A stretch of DNA of 5,392 bases from an uncultured Erysipelotrichaceae bacterium (GTDB lineage: Bacteria > Bacillota_I > Bacilli_A > Erysipelotrichales > Erysipelotrichaceae): NCBI GenBank assembly GCA_902782505.1, contig CACZNO010000060.1:1-5392 (forward strand), written 5' to 3'. Position numbers and translations under genes: made by a program. Each line of letters opens with the position of its first letter. The stretch's first letter is position 1. Below the pieces are notes generated by a model, which saw only the letters and a program-made list of their open reading frames with translations, was not told the origin of the DNA and made no database searches. Shown in pieces: positions 1 through 5,392 of the stretch.

Positions 1-606
1 AGAATGCTGATTGAACATTTCTTCGGTCCCAAAGCCCTGATTGATATTTACGCGACGATTGAATCCGGTTTGATTGCCTACACCGCAAACGGAGATCAGT
101 CAAGATTCTGCCTGAACAACAGCGATTATCTGTATTCGGTTTATGACGCGGAAGGTAATCCTGCGGAAGAAGGAGAATTGAGGATCACCAATTTGTTCCT
201 GAAAGAGTTCCCGATGATCAACTACCGTCAGGGAGACCATGTGAACTTTGTGAAAGGCGAAGACGGAAAAATGTACCTCGGAGCGGTAACCGGCAGAAGT
301 AACGACTACATCATCACGAAAGACGGGAAGAATTTGTCTATATTGCACATTTTCCCGGCGATTGCGGCAGTATATGATTATGTTGCGCAGTACCGGTTTG
401 TTCAGGAAGATTATGACAGCCTGAAACTGGTTCTGGTCCGCAGACCGGATTCCGTCTTATCTGAGGAACAAATCGAAGAAAAACTCCGGGAATCTTTACA
501 TAAATACGTGGGAGACACATTACAGTACTCCTTTGAGTGGGTTGATGTGATTCCTGTGGACAAAAATGATAAAATCAGAGTGTTGATCAATAAGATGAAG
601 AGGTAA
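1..606 (+). CDS. PaaK/CapK-type adenylate-forming enzyme (AMP-binding), C-terminal part; 5' end outside window
   Basis: The reading frame is open from base 1, so the Met codon at base 4 is probably internal and the N-terminal half of the enzyme lies upstream. Counting from that Met, the motifs of the phenylacetate-CoA ligase/CapK branch of the ANL superfamily appear in order: an A5-like IYATIESG (15-22), GELRITN (57-63), YRQGD (74-78, the A7 Asp that binds ribose), TGRSND (96-101, the A8 hinge), and a C-terminal domain ending in KNDKIR (187-192), where K190 sits at the A10 catalytic lysine position. About 200 residues remain, against roughly 430-450 in full family members. Family knowledge: these enzymes activate a carboxylic acid as acyl-AMP and often pass it to CoA; CapK-like members occur in capsule loci. 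Substrate is not predictable. Oddity: the A5 Thr of YGxTE is replaced by Ile19. The stop is 2 nt before the next ATG, implying co-transcription. Confidence 0.85.
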   Translation, partial: RMLIEHFFGPKALIDIYATIESGLIAYTANGDQSRFCLNNSDYLYSVYDAEGNPAEEGELRITNLFLKEFPMINYRQGDHVNFVKGEDGKMYLGAVTGRSNDYIITKDGKNLSILHIFPAIAAVYDYVAQYRFVQEDYDSLKLVLVRRPDSVLSEEQIEEKLRESLHKYVGDTLQYSFEWVDVIPVDKNDKIRVLINKMKR

Positions 607-608
607 TT

Positions 609-983
609 ATGGAAGATCCCAATGCTTCAAACAAGACAAACGGGAAATATGTCCTATATCTTCTGATCCTGCAGGGGGCGGTTTTGATTCACGCGCTCGC
701 AGGCGTCTTTTCGAAACTGGCGTCAGGACATCCGTTTCTTTCGTGGGATTATTTGCTGCCGTTCGGGACATCGCTGTTTTTAACGTTCCTTTATGCGTTG
801 TTCTGGCAGACAGCGTTAAAGAGAATTCCTTTAATCAGCGCGTTTTTGGGAAAATCGGTCGGAACCGTATGGACGGCACTGTTCGGTGTATTGATTTTCC
901 ATGAACAACTGACCGCCGGAAAGATTTTCGGTTTGGTTTTAGTCGTATTAGGCGCGTTACTGGTGGTGACCGGAAATGAATAG
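609..983 (+). CDS. EamA/SMR-type half-transporter, first subunit of a probable lipid-linked sugar flippase
   Basis: This 124-residue membrane protein has four predicted helices (about 14-34, 47-68, 75-96, 104-121). The last two carry the drug/metabolite transporter superfamily pattern, in which helix 3 runs into FHEQLTAGK (97-105, Glu99) and then a Gly-rich helix 4. Its length matches half-size members such as SMR exporters and the ArnE/ArnF aminoarabinose-lipid flippase subunits. The hydrophilic N-tail is mixed in charge (E2, D3, K9, K13). K71/R72 in loop 2 weakly favours an N-in/C-in topology. The start is supported by AAGAGG at 598-603, inside the end of the ligase gene, 5 nt before the ATG. 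The last 8 nt overlap the next gene. Inference: the two products dimerise and flip the polyprenyl-linked sugar made by the GT2 enzyme downstream. A small-molecule exporter is the alternative. Confidence 0.8.
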   Translation: MEDPNASNKTNGKYVLYLLILQGAVLIHALAGVFSKLASGHPFLSWDYLLPFGTSLFLTFLYALFWQTALKRIPLISAFLGKSVGTVWTALFGVLIFHEQLTAGKIFGLVLVVLGALLVVTGNE

Positions 984-1320
984 ACTGGCAGCCGCAATCC
1001 TTTTCGAGTTAACGATTGCCGTCTCCGCTTTGCTTCAGGTTCCTTTGAAAAAAGCGGCGCAGAACCCGAAATATAAAGGCATTCATTATTATCTGAATCC
1101 GATCGTCATAGCGGTGTACGGATCGTTCTTCGCGATTACGATCATTACAACATTCCTGTTTAAATATGTAGATTTGACATTATCGACGATTTTGTACAAA
1201 ACCGAGTATATCTTCATTACCGTATTCAGCGTTCTCTTCTTAAAAGAAAAAATCACGAAGAGAAAACTGCTGGGATTTATTGTGATTCTTTGCGGCGTGT
1301 TATCGTACGCCTTGCTGTAA
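976..1320 (+). CDS. EamA/SMR-type half-transporter, second subunit of a probable lipid-linked sugar flippase
   Basis: This 114-residue protein has four predicted helices (about 4-22, 42-62, 68-88, 97-113). Helix 1 contains an acidic residue (Glu11) in FELTIAV. Helix 3 ends in FLKEKITKRK (88-97), the same family signature as in the preceding subunit. Positive charges cluster in loop 1 (K25, K26, K32, K34) and loop 3 (K90, K92, K95, R96, K97), which puts both loops in the cytoplasm and both termini outside. That is opposite to the likely orientation of the first subunit. The start overlaps the end of the first gene (ATGAATAG, 976-983) and has only a weak upstream purine stretch, so translational coupling is likely. 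Unequal pairs of about this size are seen in ArnE/ArnF and in two-gene SMR systems. The sugar-lipid substrate is inferred from neighbours only. Confidence 0.8.
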   Translation: MNRLAAAILFELTIAVSALLQVPLKKAAQNPKYKGIHYYLNPIVIAVYGSFFAITIITTFLFKYVDLTLSTILYKTEYIFITVFSVLFLKEKITKRKLLGFIVILCGVLSYALL

Positions 1321-1332
1321 AAGGAAAGAGAA

Positions 1333-3186
1333 ATGGGGAAGAAACAGCCGGGATTTTCGTTTTTTCAAAATGAACTTGTTCAGTTTCTGCTGGCGAATCT
1401 GACGGTTTTAGCGCTGTTTATCATCACCAGTCAGATATCCTACAGCACGTATACAACGACGGACGACGTGCTTTTGATGCAGCGTCTTTCCGGGTGTTTT
1501 AACAGTGCGCCGGTGGATTGGGCTTCGTTTCTGAGTCCGATTGTCTGTAAAGTCGTTGCGGGACTGTACCGGACCTTCCCGGGATACCCGTGGTATGTGA
1601 TTTTACAGATCGTTTTGATTTTCGCAAGCTGCGTCACGATTCTTTGGTGCATATTGAAAAAATGCCGCGGGAAATATCCGCTGGCACTTGGGTATCTTCT
1701 GTTTGCGGTGCTGTACCTTGCCGCTTACGGGTGGGTATTGCTGCGAATGCACTTTTATTATGTCGCCGTAATGGCCGGAGCCGCATCTATTGCGCTGATT
1801 CTGACAACGGATTACCGGCAAAAGGCGGAAACCGTTGTTTGCGGTCTTGGAATCGTCTTCTTTGCCGGGGTAACTTTTGCCTATTCGCTGGATATCGGAT
1901 ATGTATTTCTTTGCTACATGCTGCTTGGGATCGTATACCAGGTCATCATGGCGTGGACGGAAAAGAAATCCCGCGTTCTTTCGGTAATCACCGGGTTCGT
2001 TTTGATTGCGGTGATCACACTGGCATTCCAGGGATCCCGGATGATTTTCAAATCCGCGAGACTTCAGGTCAACGGAAAAGAATATGTGGAATGGAACACA
2101 TACCGCGTGAGCTTCTGGGATTATCCGACCGTGGATTATGACGAGAATCCGGAACTGTATCAATCCGTAGGCTGGACAAGGGAATTCTATGCGCTTGCGA
2201 AGAAAATGTATTTTATGGACGAGCGTTTTGAGACCGAAGAGTTATCGCAGATCACGACCAAGTTCAATCGTATCCAAATCGTTCAGGAAGACCGCACTCT
2301 GCATGATACGCTGGTAACCGGGAAGGCGCTTTTCAAGTCGAACCGCGAGGCAAAAGCTCTGTTCGTTTTGATGTGGGGTCTGCTGGCGGCGTCATTCTTG
2401 TGCTTTAAACCGAGAAAAACGCAGGTGTTTAAGCTTCTGGCATCCGTTTGCGCATTCGGCGGCGCAGGAATTCTGTGTCTGTATCTGGCGTTCCGGGGAA
2501 GATTCCCGCTGCGTTCTTTTGTGCCGATTGCAGGATTTTGCATCACCTTTATGATCATCAATCTGCTGGAACTGGCGGATTGGAAAATCTGGAAGGAAAA
2601 GAAATCAAAGATGGTTACACCGGTAATCACTGTTCTTTGCTTTGTTTTGCTGCTGGGTTCACTTGCGTATTCGATCAGAGGAAGCTATCTGTTCCTGACC
2701 AATGAAAAATCGAAGGAATACTACGCGGAGTGCTGGAAAAAGGAGAATACCGTTTACTCCTATGTACAGGAAAACAAGAATAACATTTACATCTATGACC
2801 AGGATATGATGGGTACGTATGATCCGTATATGAATCTTCCGGCCGGCTCTCTGTCGAATCTGTTCTGCTGGGGCGGTGCCAGAACGTTTACTGCGGCGTA
2901 CTACAACCAGCTGCGTTTAAACGGAAGGGTAAGCCTGTATTCCGACGCGTATCTTGATTCGAATGTTTATCTTTTGACTTCTTCCGTGAAAAACGTGAAA
3001 TTGCTGCTGGCATTCCTGCATGATCAGTACAGTGCGAATGCATGTGTTGTCGTAGATGAGCCGGGAAGTGACGTTCTGGTCTGCAAATACCTGGACAGTT
3101 ATGACACGGAGGAATGGAAAACCGCCGGAATCAAAAGAGGCTGGTATTATGACGGCGGGAAACTGAAAGAGTTCAAGCCGGAGTGA
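1333..3186 (+). CDS. Large polytopic membrane protein with GT-C-like architecture, probable extracytoplasmic glycosyltransferase
   Basis: At 617 residues it has about 11 predicted helices: 17-34, 87-108, 115-132, 140-158, 168-185, 187-207, 214-233, 342-358, 366-386, 394-413 and 428-447. Basic residues flank the predicted cytoplasmic ends (KK at 3-4, 109-114, 208-214, 359-362, 417-426), giving N-in and an extracytoplasmic C-terminal domain of about 170 residues (448-617). The first outer loop is long (35-86) and carries TTTDD (41-45). A GT-C fold usually has its catalytic acidic residue in this loop, so D44/D45 are candidates. A second large outer loop (234-341) contains YRVSFWDYP (257-265). 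I do not recognise a named family; it resembles unannotated membrane proteins of clostridial surface-polymer loci. AAGGA at 1321-1325 supports the start. Inference: it takes the flipped polyprenyl-phosphate sugar and transfers it to a surface acceptor. A polymerase role cannot be excluded. Confidence 0.7.
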   Translation: MGKKQPGFSFFQNELVQFLLANLTVLALFIITSQISYSTYTTTDDVLLMQRLSGCFNSAPVDWASFLSPIVCKVVAGLYRTFPGYPWYVILQIVLIFASCVTILWCILKKCRGKYPLALGYLLFAVLYLAAYGWVLLRMHFYYVAVMAGAASIALILTTDYRQKAETVVCGLGIVFFAGVTFAYSLDIGYVFLCYMLLGIVYQVIMAWTEKKSRVLSVITGFVLIAVITLAFQGSRMIFKSARLQVNGKEYVEWNTYRVSFWDYPTVDYDENPELYQSVGWTREFYALAKKMYFMDERFETEELSQITTKFNRIQIVQEDRTLHDTLVTGKALFKSNREAKALFVLMWGLLAASFLCFKPRKTQVFKLLASVCAFGGAGILCLYLAFRGRFPLRSFVPIAGFCITFMIINLLELADWKIWKEKKSKMVTPVITVLCFVLLLGSLAYSIRGSYLFLTNEKSKEYYAECWKKENTVYSYVQENKNNIYIYDQDMMGTYDPYMNLPAGSLSNLFCWGGARTFTAAYYNQLRLNGRVSLYSDAYLDSNVYLLTSSVKNVKLLLAFLHDQYSANACVVVDEPGSDVLVCKYLDSYDTEEWKTAGIKRGWYYDGGKLKEFKPE

Positions 3187-3193
3187 GGATTCT

Positions 3194-4162
3194 ATGAAAG
3201 ATCAGGGATTCGGAGGATATCTGCCGTTAGAGATTCCCCAAACAGGATCGTTGTTTGAGCAATACGGCGCCGAAAATGTATACGAAGTCAATACCGGGCG
3301 CACAGCGATTTGGTGTGCGCTGAAGAACCTCGGAGTGAATAAGACAGTCATTCCGTTTTATTATTGCCCGGACATCAAGGAAAGCTTGGAAAAAGAAGGC
3401 GTCGAAGTCCGGGAATATCGCATCGGAATGGATATGATGCCGATCAATCTTACGGCGGGAGAAGATGAAGCGGTCATACTGGTGAATTATTACGGAATTC
3501 TTACGGAGAAAATCCGGAAACTCGCAGAACAGTATCCAAAGGTCATCATCGATCAGGCGCACGGATACTACAGCGAGCCTTTCTTGCGGGAAGGTGTGAT
3601 GAATGTATATTCGTGCCGGAAATTTCTGGGGGTCAGCGACGGGGGATATCTGATCGGTAAAAACCTGATCAAACCGGAACTGGAAAAAGACGTGTCCTGG
3701 CAGCGCACGGTCCATCTGGTGCGCTCCGTTGAGGAGGGCACGGAGGCGGCGTATGCTGAAAGTAAGGTCAGTGAAAGCGAATTGGATTCGTTACGGACCA
3801 TGTCTGAATTCACACGGAGGATTCTCGCCGGGGCGGACTATCCGGAAATCAAAAAACGCCGGCAGGAAAACTTCCGTTTTCTGGAAGAAGAATTCCGCGG
3901 TATACAACAGTTCCATATCGTAGAACCGGAATCCGTTCCGTACATGTATCCTCTGTTACTGGGAAGAGATATCCATAGAGAACTGGTCAAAGAGAAAGTT
4001 TATGTCCCGTATTTATGGGCGCCGCTTTTGACAAAAGAGTGGGAAGGAAGCGCTGAACAAATTCTTTCGAAAAATATTGTTCCCTTACCGCTTGATCAAA
4101 GATATAATACAGTGGTCCTTCATCGTATGGTGCAGACAGTGAAGGGAATTTTGAATCGATAA
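3194..4162 (+). CDS. DegT/DnrJ/EryC1/StrS-like PLP-dependent protein, probable sugar aminotransferase relative
   Basis: This 322-residue soluble protein has a fold-type I aminotransferase pattern. NTGRTAIWCALKNLG (33-47) matches the PLP-phosphate-binding N-terminal segment. IIDQAHGYYS (118-127) matches the Asp that pairs with the pyridine nitrogen (Asp120). YSCRKFLGVSDGGYL (139-153) contains the likely Schiff-base lysine, Lys143, in the RKF-x3-DGG form used by an atypical surface-polysaccharide branch of this superfamily. The C-terminus has VPLPLDQRY (296-304), like the terminal LP-x-RY segment of sugar aminotransferases. It is shorter than typical sugar aminotransferases (about 370-390 residues). 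GAGGA at 3185-3189, overlapping the upstream stop, precedes the start by only 4 nt. Expected role: amination of a nucleotide-linked keto sugar in the cytoplasm. The divergent active-site segment leaves another PLP reaction, or a non-catalytic role, possible. Confidence 0.75.
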   Translation: MKDQGFGGYLPLEIPQTGSLFEQYGAENVYEVNTGRTAIWCALKNLGVNKTVIPFYYCPDIKESLEKEGVEVREYRIGMDMMPINLTAGEDEAVILVNYYGILTEKIRKLAEQYPKVIIDQAHGYYSEPFLREGVMNVYSCRKFLGVSDGGYLIGKNLIKPELEKDVSWQRTVHLVRSVEEGTEAAYAESKVSESELDSLRTMSEFTRRILAGADYPEIKKRRQENFRFLEEEFRGIQQFHIVEPESVPYMYPLLLGRDIHRELVKEKVYVPYLWAPLLTKEWEGSAEQILSKNIVPLPLDQRYNTVVLHRMVQTVKGILNR

Positions 4163-4163
4163 A

Positions 4164-4188
4164 CACAGGGTTTTCGGGAATCTCTGTG
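4164..4188 (+). other. Intercistronic hairpin in the only long gap of the block
   Basis: CACAG at 4164-4168 pairs exactly with CTGTG at 4184-4188. The stem continues inward as G·T, G-C, a T-T mismatch, T-A, T-A and T·G around a three-base CGG loop. No T-run follows, so it does not look like a factor-independent terminator. It lies two bases after the aminotransferase stop and seven before the glycosyltransferase ribosome binding site. It could stabilise an mRNA end, mark a processing site, or set relative expression of the genes on either side. The pairing is seen; the role is inference, and a chance structure is possible. Confidence 0.4.
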
Positions 4189-4194
4189 ACGGGC

Positions 4195-4203
4195 AAAGGG
4201 GAG
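4195..4203 (+). promoter_or_regulatory. Ribosome binding site of the GT2 glycosyltransferase
   Basis: AAAGGGGAG, with a core GGAG at 4200-4203, ends 8 nt before the ATG at 4212. It fixes this start: the protein then begins MLISVIIPCY, the usual first beta strand of a GT2 domain. It is free of upstream coding sequence, unlike the sites at 598-603, 3185-3189 and 5146-5150, so this gene can be initiated independently of the preceding one. Confidence 0.7.
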
Positions 4204-4211
4204 TAGAAGAT

Positions 4212-5147
4212 ATGTTAATATCGGTCATTATACCGTGCTATCGTTCGGAAGCAACGATTGAACGGGTCGTCGAAGAGGCGAAAAACGAAATCTTGAAACG
4301 GGAGGGTAACGATTATCAGTTTGTGCTGGTGAATGACTGTTCCCCGGATCATACATTTGAGGCGATTCGCCGGATCTGCGAAAAGGATAAAAAAGTCGTT
4401 GGCGTCGATCTGGGCAGAAATTACGGTCAGGGAACAGCGAGAATGGCCGGTTTACAATACGTAACGGGAGATGTCGTGGTATGTATGGACGACGACGGAC
4501 AGCACCCGGCAGATCAGATCTATGCGTTGGTAGACAAGATCACGGAAGGATACGATCTGGTATACGGAAAATTTGTTCATAAAGAAATGTCTTTGTTCAG
4601 AAGGTTTTCCAGTTGGGCAAACACATCTCTTCTTGAATTGACCGGCGCGAAAATGAAAGGTATCACGAACTCTCCGTTTTTAGCGTGGAGCCGTTTTTCC
4701 GTGGAAGCCTTAAAACAATACAAGAGCCCGTTCCCGTCTTCCGGCGCGTATTTAATGCGCTGCACGAATCGTGTAGTGAATGTGGAGATGGTACAGCGCC
4801 ACCGTATGGAAGGAAGATCCGGATATACGCTGAAGAAACTGATCAACCTCTGGCTGACGGAATTCACAAATTTCACAACAGTTCCGCTGCGGGTATCGGG
4901 AATATTCGGAATGTTCCTGGTCGCTTTGGGCTTTGTAGTATTGATCGCATCCCTGATCGCAAAGGCGGTGAATCCGGCGCTGTCGGTATGGCTGGGTGTG
5001 TTATACGGCATCTTGGGAATGCTGTTCGGTGTATTGTTTATGATTTTAGGACTGATGGGGGAATACATCGGGAAGATTTATATGACGGTAAGCGATTTGC
5101 CGGTATTTGTACCGCGAACCGTATTGAACGCCAAAGACAAAGAATAA
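4212..5147 (+). CDS. GT2 polyprenyl-phosphate glycosyltransferase, DPM1/GtrB/ArnC type
   Basis: This 311-residue membrane-anchored enzyme has an N-terminal GT-A domain: ISVIIPCY (3-10), VNDCSPDHT (40-48) for nucleotide binding, GRNYGQGTARMAG (68-80), and the metal-binding MDDDGQHP (92-99). The QRHRMEGRSGYTLKKL segment (195-210) is the signature of the DPM1-like subfamily. Two C-terminal helices follow (about 228-250 and 258-282), then GEYIGKIY (283-290), conserved next to the membrane in GtrB, ArnC and related proteins. Length is normal (about 310-325). Family knowledge: such enzymes move a sugar from a nucleotide donor to undecaprenyl (or other polyprenyl) phosphate at the inner face of the membrane. 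All key acidic residues are present, so it should be active. Donor sugar is not predictable. It supplies the substrate for the proposed flippase (609-1320) and the GT-C-like protein (1333-3186). The 49 nt gap upstream carries a hairpin. Confidence 0.92.
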   Translation: MLISVIIPCYRSEATIERVVEEAKNEILKREGNDYQFVLVNDCSPDHTFEAIRRICEKDKKVVGVDLGRNYGQGTARMAGLQYVTGDVVVCMDDDGQHPADQIYALVDKITEGYDLVYGKFVHKEMSLFRRFSSWANTSLLELTGAKMKGITNSPFLAWSRFSVEALKQYKSPFPSSGAYLMRCTNRVVNVEMVQRHRMEGRSGYTLKKLINLWLTEFTNFTTVPLRVSGIFGMFLVALGFVVLIASLIAKAVNPALSVWLGVLYGILGMLFGVLFMILGLMGEYIGKIYMTVSDLPVFVPRTVLNAKDKE

Positions 5148-5150
5148 GGA
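5146..5150 (+). promoter_or_regulatory. Ribosome binding site of the LarA-like gene, overlapping the upstream stop
   Basis: AAGGA shares its first two bases with the TAA stop of the glycosyltransferase (5145-5147) and sits 9 nt before the ATG at 5160. It supports that start over the in-frame ATG at 5172 and makes co-translation with the glycosyltransferase likely. No promoter or terminator fits in the 12 nt gap. Confidence 0.65.
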
Positions 5151-5159
5151 ACTACGAAT

Positions 5160-5392
5160 ATGCGCTATGAAATGAAATACGGCACGGAAATAAAATCCGT
5201 GGAAATTCCGGAAGAAAACGTCCTTCAGGTCATCCTTCCGAGTGATGTCCCGTCCAACACCGATCAAAAGAGAATTGTCAGGGAAGCGCTGGATCATCCG
5301 GTCGGAACCGGCAAGATGGAAGACATTTTCGGTGCGAAGGATACTGTCACGATCGTTACCAGCGACATCACCAGACCCTTGCCGTCCTATAC
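5160..5392 (+). CDS. larA: LarA-family nickel-pincer racemase/epimerase, N-terminal part; 3' end outside window
   Basis: The frame is open from the ATG to the window end and gives 77 residues. It begins with a short beta-rich segment (MRYEMKYGTEIKSVEIPEEN, 1-20). It then follows the LarA (DUF2088) N-terminal pattern: IVREALDHPVGTG (39-51), and after it DTVTIVTSDITRPLPS (61-76). The SDITRP block (68-73) is the best-known signature of the domain; its Asp69/Arg72 pair has the spacing of the conserved Asp/Arg pair in lactate racemase. Family knowledge: LarA racemises lactate using a nickel-pincer nucleotide made by LarB, LarC and LarE, and homologues act on malate, other 2-hydroxy acids and sugar acids. 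About 340 further residues, with the nickel-binding His and catalytic residues, lie outside, so activity and substrate cannot be judged. Only 12 nt separate it from the glycosyltransferase, so it is probably on the same transcript. The symbol denotes the family, not proven lactate specificity. Confidence 0.85.
   Translation, partial: MRYEMKYGTEIKSVEIPEENVLQVILPSDVPSNTDQKRIVREALDHPVGTGKMEDIFGAKDTVTIVTSDITRPLPSY

Noticed and set aside
1..606. Complete 200-residue gene starting at the Met codon at base 4
   Set aside because: The protein begins just before the A5 motif in mid-domain and the frame is open to the window edge, so a longer gene cut by the window is more likely.
609..983. GtrA/GtcA-family flippase
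   Set aside because: Size and four helices would fit, but the FHEQLTAGK plus Gly-rich last helix is the EamA/SMR pattern and the adjacent paralogue shares it.
609..1320. Single EamA transporter broken by a frameshift
   Set aside because: Each half has its own start, a complete four-helix set and its own helix 3-4 signature, and the lengths match known half-size pairs, so two genes are more likely than one broken gene.
1603..2163. Long minus-strand open frame (186 codons) within the membrane-protein gene
   Set aside because: It is antisense to a region with clear helices and positive-inside pattern, its product has no recognisable motif, and minus-strand frames here follow from the codon use of the real gene.
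3740..3923. Internal start in the aminotransferase gene (GGAGG near 3741 before ATG at 3753)
   Set aside because: The ATG is out of frame with the aminotransferase and leads only to a short basic product; the purine run encodes the Glu-rich stretch of the real protein.
4164..4188. Rho-independent terminator
   Set aside because: The stem is imperfect and is followed by ACGGGCAAAGG rather than a T-run, and the next gene is only 23 nt on.
4685..5170. Plus-strand +1-type frame (161 codons) overlapping the 3' half of the glycosyltransferase
   Set aside because: The overlapping frame encodes the conserved DPM1-like segment and both C-terminal helices without a break, while this frame gives a Gly/Arg-rich product with no family pattern.

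Overview
The window is one compact, fully co-directional (+ strand) block of seven genes from what looks like a Gram-positive anaerobe, probably a clostridial-type Firmicute (Lachnospiraceae or a relative). That placement is inference. It rests on purine-rich Shine-Dalgarno sites before most starts, mid-range base composition, very tight packing, and the style of the 617-residue membrane protein and the aminotransferase-like protein. No rRNA, tRNA, mobile element, CRISPR array or factor-independent terminator is visible. Both ends cut through genes.

Layout: (1) 1-606, C-terminal part of a PaaK/CapK-type adenylate-forming enzyme. (2) 609-983 and (3) 976-1320, two overlapping four-helix half-transporters of the drug/metabolite transporter (EamA/SMR) superfamily, likely a heterodimeric lipid-linked sugar flippase. 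(4) 1333-3186, an 11-helix membrane protein with a GT-C-like layout. (5) 3194-4162, a DegT/DnrJ/EryC1/StrS-like PLP protein. (6) 4212-5147, a GT2 polyprenyl-phosphate glycosyltransferase of the DPM1/GtrB/ArnC type. (7) 5160-end, the N-terminus of a LarA-family (nickel-pincer) racemase/epimerase. Gaps are 2, -8, 12, 7, 49 and 12 nt, so one transcript is likely. The only sizeable gap (4163-4211) holds a small hairpin followed by a strong ribosome binding site.

Working model: the GT2 enzyme loads a sugar onto undecaprenyl phosphate on the cytoplasmic face, the paired half-transporters flip it, and the GT-C-like protein transfers it to a surface polymer outside. The aminotransferase-like protein and the adenylate-forming enzyme would modify or decorate the sugar. 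The set of roles (aminotransferase, DPM1-like GT, paired small flippase, GT-C transferase) parallels the Gram-negative Arn pathway (ArnB, ArnC, ArnE/F, ArnT), here in an apparent Gram-positive setting with an added acyl-activating enzyme. The LarA-like gene directly downstream is the unexpected member. The sugar, the acceptor and the activated acid cannot be read from the sequence.
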